Assembly: GCA_947579605.1 (NCBI GenBank)
Contig: OX388319.1
Span: 868,001 to 932,000 of the forward strand
Source: Athripsodes cinereus
Taxonomy: Eukaryota; Arthropoda; Insecta; Trichoptera; Leptoceridae
DNA length: 64,000 bases
Direction of reading: 5' to 3'
Made by a program: the position numbers and the translations under genes. Shown here one piece after another: positions 39,001 through 45,000 of this stretch; within the stretch, counting starts at the first letter, position 1; the number at the start of each line of letters is the position of its first letter. The notes under the pieces are model-generated. The model did not search any database. It was not told the origin of the DNA and worked only from the letters and a program-made list of their open reading frames with translations.

Positions 39001-42000
39001 ACGCGGAACATTTTAACGGAATTTTTGTGTTCCAATATCGATGACCTTCAAGCATTAGTAGCAATGTATTTATTGTCTTGACATTAGCGTCAGTTTAAAA
39101 CTGGATGCAAAATATGGCTGGCTGCATGACCGATTTTTTCTTTGAATTACCTATCTAATATATCTTTGGAAATAACTTTTTTTGTTTATCGGATATTTCA
39201 GGAGTCCAAGGACTCCTATTTATCCGTTTAGGTAACAATTTATTTATTTTCAACTCTCTCTAGTCTGTCAGTACTACTATGCCAGTGTTGGGTGTTTAAT
39301 AAATATAGAAGTTTTTTTCATGTGCTTTATATTTTGATGTTTTTTTTTATTGAGGGTTAGCTTAACCAATATGAAAACTCTAGACACGTCATCTGTCGTG
39401 ATAGTACCTACGCATAGAATGTAGACAGATTAGATTATCAGACCAAAATAATGTAAGGTTCAACTTTCCTATGATTCACCATACAACGTAGCTATGGTAC
39501 CCGCTTATTCACCATCAATGTATGTACAATGTACATAGACAGTACAATACAATATTATTATATCTTGTAGCTATACATATACCTACCATCTATTATTATA
39601 AAGTCTCAGAATTAGGTAGTAATGTGCTAAAGGGATGATTCCAAATTTGCAGAGGGGATGGACACCACTTCCTGTAATGGGTATTGTCTAGCCATCATAC
39701 GTAGGTATACAAACATGCAAAACTGGAATGTCAAATAGGGATACCTATTCACCGATAAAAAAAGTAACGGACGCAAATCATCGAGGATTGGAAATTCACA
39801 CAGATTTTTTGGGATTGTTTCTTCTGTCGGTGAACTGTTGTCGGTAAGCTGTTGTCGGTAAATTATCCGTCCGGTTCCCAATAACCATAATACGAGGGGA
39901 AATACTGGACCATTCATGACAAATATACACGTACCTATGTATGTGTATAGTTATTGGTAAGTCTTCGAGTGTCATAAAAAGGCGTGAATGTACTTACCCA
40001 TTCGTTAAGCGTCATATTAAACGAGACATCAATCATTTGGTAATTAAATGTTTCTCAGTCTTAATTCTTTATTGGCATGGTGAAGACAATCTTTATGTTT
40101 ATTACATGTAATAAGTAAGTTCACTAGCTATCCCACCTGTATGACATACCGTAGTTGTATAGATAGAAAGAAAAATCTCTCGGGATCGCAGGAATGTCAG
40201 GAACGCGCTAAGTAAGCCGAAGCAATTCCACGACAATCGTATGTAACCTCTTTCCACTATATATATATAATGTATCTATTATCAGTGCTCTGATGTCGTC
40301 ACCATAGGTACAGTATATTATGAAAGAGGGAGGTTCAGGCTTTTAGAAACCTTGTGGAAGAACATTGCTCCATTTGGATTCTTTCTGAAAACATAATCGA
40401 GCATTTTCTCTCCTGTATTAGGTACTGAGACTACACATTTTTGCTGAATGGATCGGTGAACATTTGACATAATTATTTAGATTTGTCGATGAAACTCTGA
40501 GGCGACCACTGCGATCAGCTTCCACCGCTAATAAACTTGTACAACCCAACATGGTAAACACTTCCAAATTCGCAGAGAGGAGTTTTAACTGCCTGGAACC
40601 GATTACTAGCGGATTTAAGACGGAACCAATGCTACTGCCACATTCAGGAGTAAGCTGAAAACATTGCTTTTCAGGAAAAGTCACGGCGCCCTTGAGATGG
40701 TCACGGATCATTAAATGGCGCTAAATACAAATTGTCCATTTTATTATTATTATTAAGACAATTTTCCCGTAATGAATCAGTCTCCCACTCTTTTCTAAAA
40801 ACTTTCGAGTGTGCTGTAAAAGGCAGATGTTACATAGATTACGTTGATTGTTATTTATTTATTTTTAATTGTACATAATTACTGTATGAAGGGGACCGGA
40901 AAACTTGGAAGATGAGGGCTAAGAGAGCCGACCCCAAATAAATGGGATAAAAGCGAGGGCGAAGAAGAAGAATTACTTTATGTAATAATATGTTGTAATG
41001 ATTTGTGAATTAAAAGGCTTACGCTGTTTATCGTTTTAATAAGTGAATAAATAAATAAAGTGTCAAGTATTTAGGATATTATTATCTATATAGGTATGTA
41101 ACTATGTATTTATAGTTGACAAGTGATTACTGGAAAGTGTGTGAGAGATATTGTTGTGGACTTGAGTCTATCTAACTATACTTATAGTATCATAAGGACT
41201 ATTAATAGCTCGAGTAGGTACCTATAGGACTCTTGACTCGTGGGAGTCCATTCAACCGACTTATTAGGTACTAGATATACCTAACATCTAAAACTAATCG
41301 CTTTATATTTTATACTATTGTAAAATTACTTCTAAATACATTATTAGCTAGTCCGTTGCTGTGGAACAAAATTTCCTATGATTTGTGGACTCTGAAGAGT
41401 GTGGAGGTGTTCAAGGCAGGGTTAAAAACTCTATTGTTCAGGAGGTGCTATGATTCCTGAATGAGCCCTTGCGGTGGTTTTTCCACAAAACGGTGCATGT
41501 TAAATAAGTTGCTCAGTTATTATTATTATACGTTACACATTTTATTTTATTCTTGTTTAGTGCTCTTTTAGTTTATATTTGCATGGTTTTAAGTTTTAGT
41601 TTATTTTGTGATTTGAAGGGGAGAAGAAAGATAAAAATTAAAATGATTTTAAAAACACTGTATAATTTCCAAATTAAATTTATTCACCTCAAACGTTTTC
41701 GCCAAGGCTTCTTCTACTTGGCATCATCAGGAGGACTGATGCCAACTGATGATGCCAAGTAGAAGCCTTGGCGAAAACGTTTGAGGTGAATAAATTTAAT
41801 TTGGAAATTATACAGTGTTTTTAAAATCATTTTAATTATAATGAATTTCCAAAGTGTTAACACAAAAACATTTGATTTATTAAAAGATAAAAATATTTGA
41901 AATATTAACGAGGAAATATTTGGAAAAGAGAGATTTGATTAATGTTTTAATATAAGCGATTTTAATTATTATAAACTTGATTGCAATATTATTTCTAACT

Positions 42001-45000
42001 ATTAATTTTCATGATTTTTGTCTTGTTTTTTGTTTTTAATTATTATAAAAAAAGTATATTACGTTATTGTTTGCTAGCAACGTGTTCGACATACGCTTTG
42101 GTAATTTGTGGGACTTTGATTGATTTGTTTATTGATGAGATTTGGATGTTGATTTATTAAGTTAAACTGTTTGTGTCCTTTAAGACAATAAATAAATTAT
42201 TATCAAATGCAGAAATATTGGTATTGTGGTAAAGAATAAGACTCCCACTCTTTTCTGTAAGATTTCGAGTGTCCTGTAAAAGGCTGGAATTTATTTATAA
42301 AACATCACGTTTTAAGATAATGAAAGACATTGCCTCAAGGCAATAAGTAGTAGGTACCTACGAATTTTTGTAATTTGTTTTGACAATAACGTGTTTATTT
42401 TTAAGACATTTTACATCTTGATTTAGCGATGAGGTTTATCACCCATATTGAATGTCTTATTTTTTTATTGGCACGGAGAGGACAGCTTGAATGTGTATTG
42501 CATGCGGCTGATTAGCTGGCTACCCCACTTGTGGGATATGCCGTGATGGGATAGTAGTAGTTTTATTATTTAATAAAACCACTTGAAAAACAAGAATAAC
42601 CTAAAAAAAAAATCTTTTAAGGCATATAACAGAGATGTTTGATATATAATATAAATAATCAGTCAAATCAGCAAAATTCACACAAATAATCAATCATCCA
42701 AACCATGCACATGACATCAATAGATATGTACATGTATTCAATAATAATAATAATAATAAACTTTATTGCACAAAATCAATATGTAAAGAAGAACAAAAAA
42801 CATGGTATCACAACAATAGAATTAATAATTTTGTGCAATGGGCGAGTTTATTGCTGAAGCGCAATATCTTCCAACTAACCCATCTCTCATCCAGACATCA
42901 CGCAAACACACACAGATTTATATAGATTCAACATTCACACTATTACAATTTACTCAATATTAACCTATTTAAATATCCTATCCTATAAGTATAAATGATA
43001 TCCAAATTTTAATTCTTTTTAAATTAAATTTTAATTTTTTTACAGCTCCATGTATGAAGTAATATTTAGGCCCAATATAATCGTTTCAAATAAATAATAA
43101 ATAAGACACATAGATAAAGTAGTCGATTAGATAAATTCAAAAAATTATCTAATTTAAGCTGATTATAACGCGAAGAAGTATTGTAAGATAATAGGTATAA
43201 TATATATATAACTGTTTAGAAAGATATATTTACGTATTTACATAGTTTATCATTACATTAAATGTAAGTATTCTGATTAATTTAATTTAATTAATTAAGT
43301 ACATTAGTGATCAAGATTCTGTCATAAAGCAATGGTATTATCTGATTCATAATACATATGAACATCAGCTGAAGGAAAAAATAAGTTAATACCTATATCT
43401 AAATAAAATACATATGTTAAGTATGAATCAAACAAAATACATCATAACTTATAACTATATACTTGTATCACGAAGTTAGAGTAAGTTGGCAGCGGGGTTC
43501 GAACCTGTAATCTTTTCACGTAAAATTCACTGTATTAGGATATTACGTGAAAGTAGTGTTGTGGAATTCTCAAGAAATTATTTGTCATAAGAGAATTATG
43601 GAGAATTATGGTGTATTTTGAGGCAGATATATTTTTATTGATCATTTTTTACAATGATCAATAAAAAATACCACTAGGAAGCATTATGGAGAGAAATTTC
43701 TCTTCCATCAGAGAAGAAATTCTCAGAGAAATTTCTCTTCCATCAGAGAAGAAATTCTAGGAGAAATTTCTCCTTTCTTTGGAGAATTTTCTCTACTCAC
43801 ATCACTATGTGAAAGTACAGATCAGCAGCTGTATTTGAAAACGGGATCTCTCGATTTTCATATATACCGAATTCTATGCCATCAATATCGTCCCAAATAT
43901 TTAAATTAATATATTATTCATCGCCTATTGTTTTAGACAAGAACAATATAATATTACTTATGTATTAATTTGAAAGAACGAATTCCTGCGGTAAAGTTTC
44001 ACAAAACAGCCATAAATGGTTAAGATAATACACCCATATTATGTAAGTACACACACATTTATATACAATGTAGATTATTTTATTTACATAGGCAGTGCAT
44101 ATTATAACATATACATAATATGTAATTATATCCATTGGTGTATAATGATAAGGCCATGGTGCACCTATAACATACACTAGCTTATAAACTCCACATCGCT
44201 TAAGTAGCATTCACATTGTTTCACTTTGGATGAACATCCAGAGGGTCGGGATCAAACCTGTTCATCGAAAGTGAACACGTCTGTTCACACTTGTTCATCC
44301 TATGCTTTCACTGTCATGTCAACACTCACCGTCATGTTGTATGCAGTTTGACGTATTTTCGTAAAAAAATGAAAAATAATACAGTCAATAAAAAAATAAA
44401 AATATTGAAACAAATAAATATAATTCTCGGCAGCATGATAATTTTGTACTTACATGATTCTGACTTTCAATATAAATTCATAGAGAATAAGACAAATTAA
44501 TAATAGGATAAAACTTGTTTATGGTCGTTTCAGTGAAAGAAACTTTCATCAAAATTATGTTGGGTAGTAATCGCTTTCATCCGTCATCGCTAGTGATCAC
44601 TATTGATGAAACGTCTGTTCAAATCTTTTCATTTTGGAGGATCATCCAGAGTGATCACTGACAGTGAACAATTAATGTGAACGCCCCTTTATAGTATTCC
44701 TGCATATTAAAGTAGTCATCACCATCCATCAAAAAATCAAATTCCTCTTCTGCATCGCTTTCCTTAATCCTTAAGGGTGTGAACTGTGAACTACCAGCCT
44801 TTTAGCCTTTGCTAAATTTTATTTTTAACTGAACACGCTCAATTTATCCACATATAATAATATTTGAGCCCGTTTATATGTCCTTAATGGACTCTGAAAT
44901 TAGGAAATACAGAAGTAAAATAATACCCTCTGTACGAGGTCTCATTTCCTGGGCAGGTTTAAGGCCAAAAACATTAGAAATATCTTATGTATTGATAAAG

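Noticed and set aside
41636..41837. Calling the CTGATGA..GAAA motif a hammerhead ribozyme
   Set aside because: An extra base precedes stem II, stems I and III are not evident, and the long hairpin would dominate. Kept only as a resemblance.
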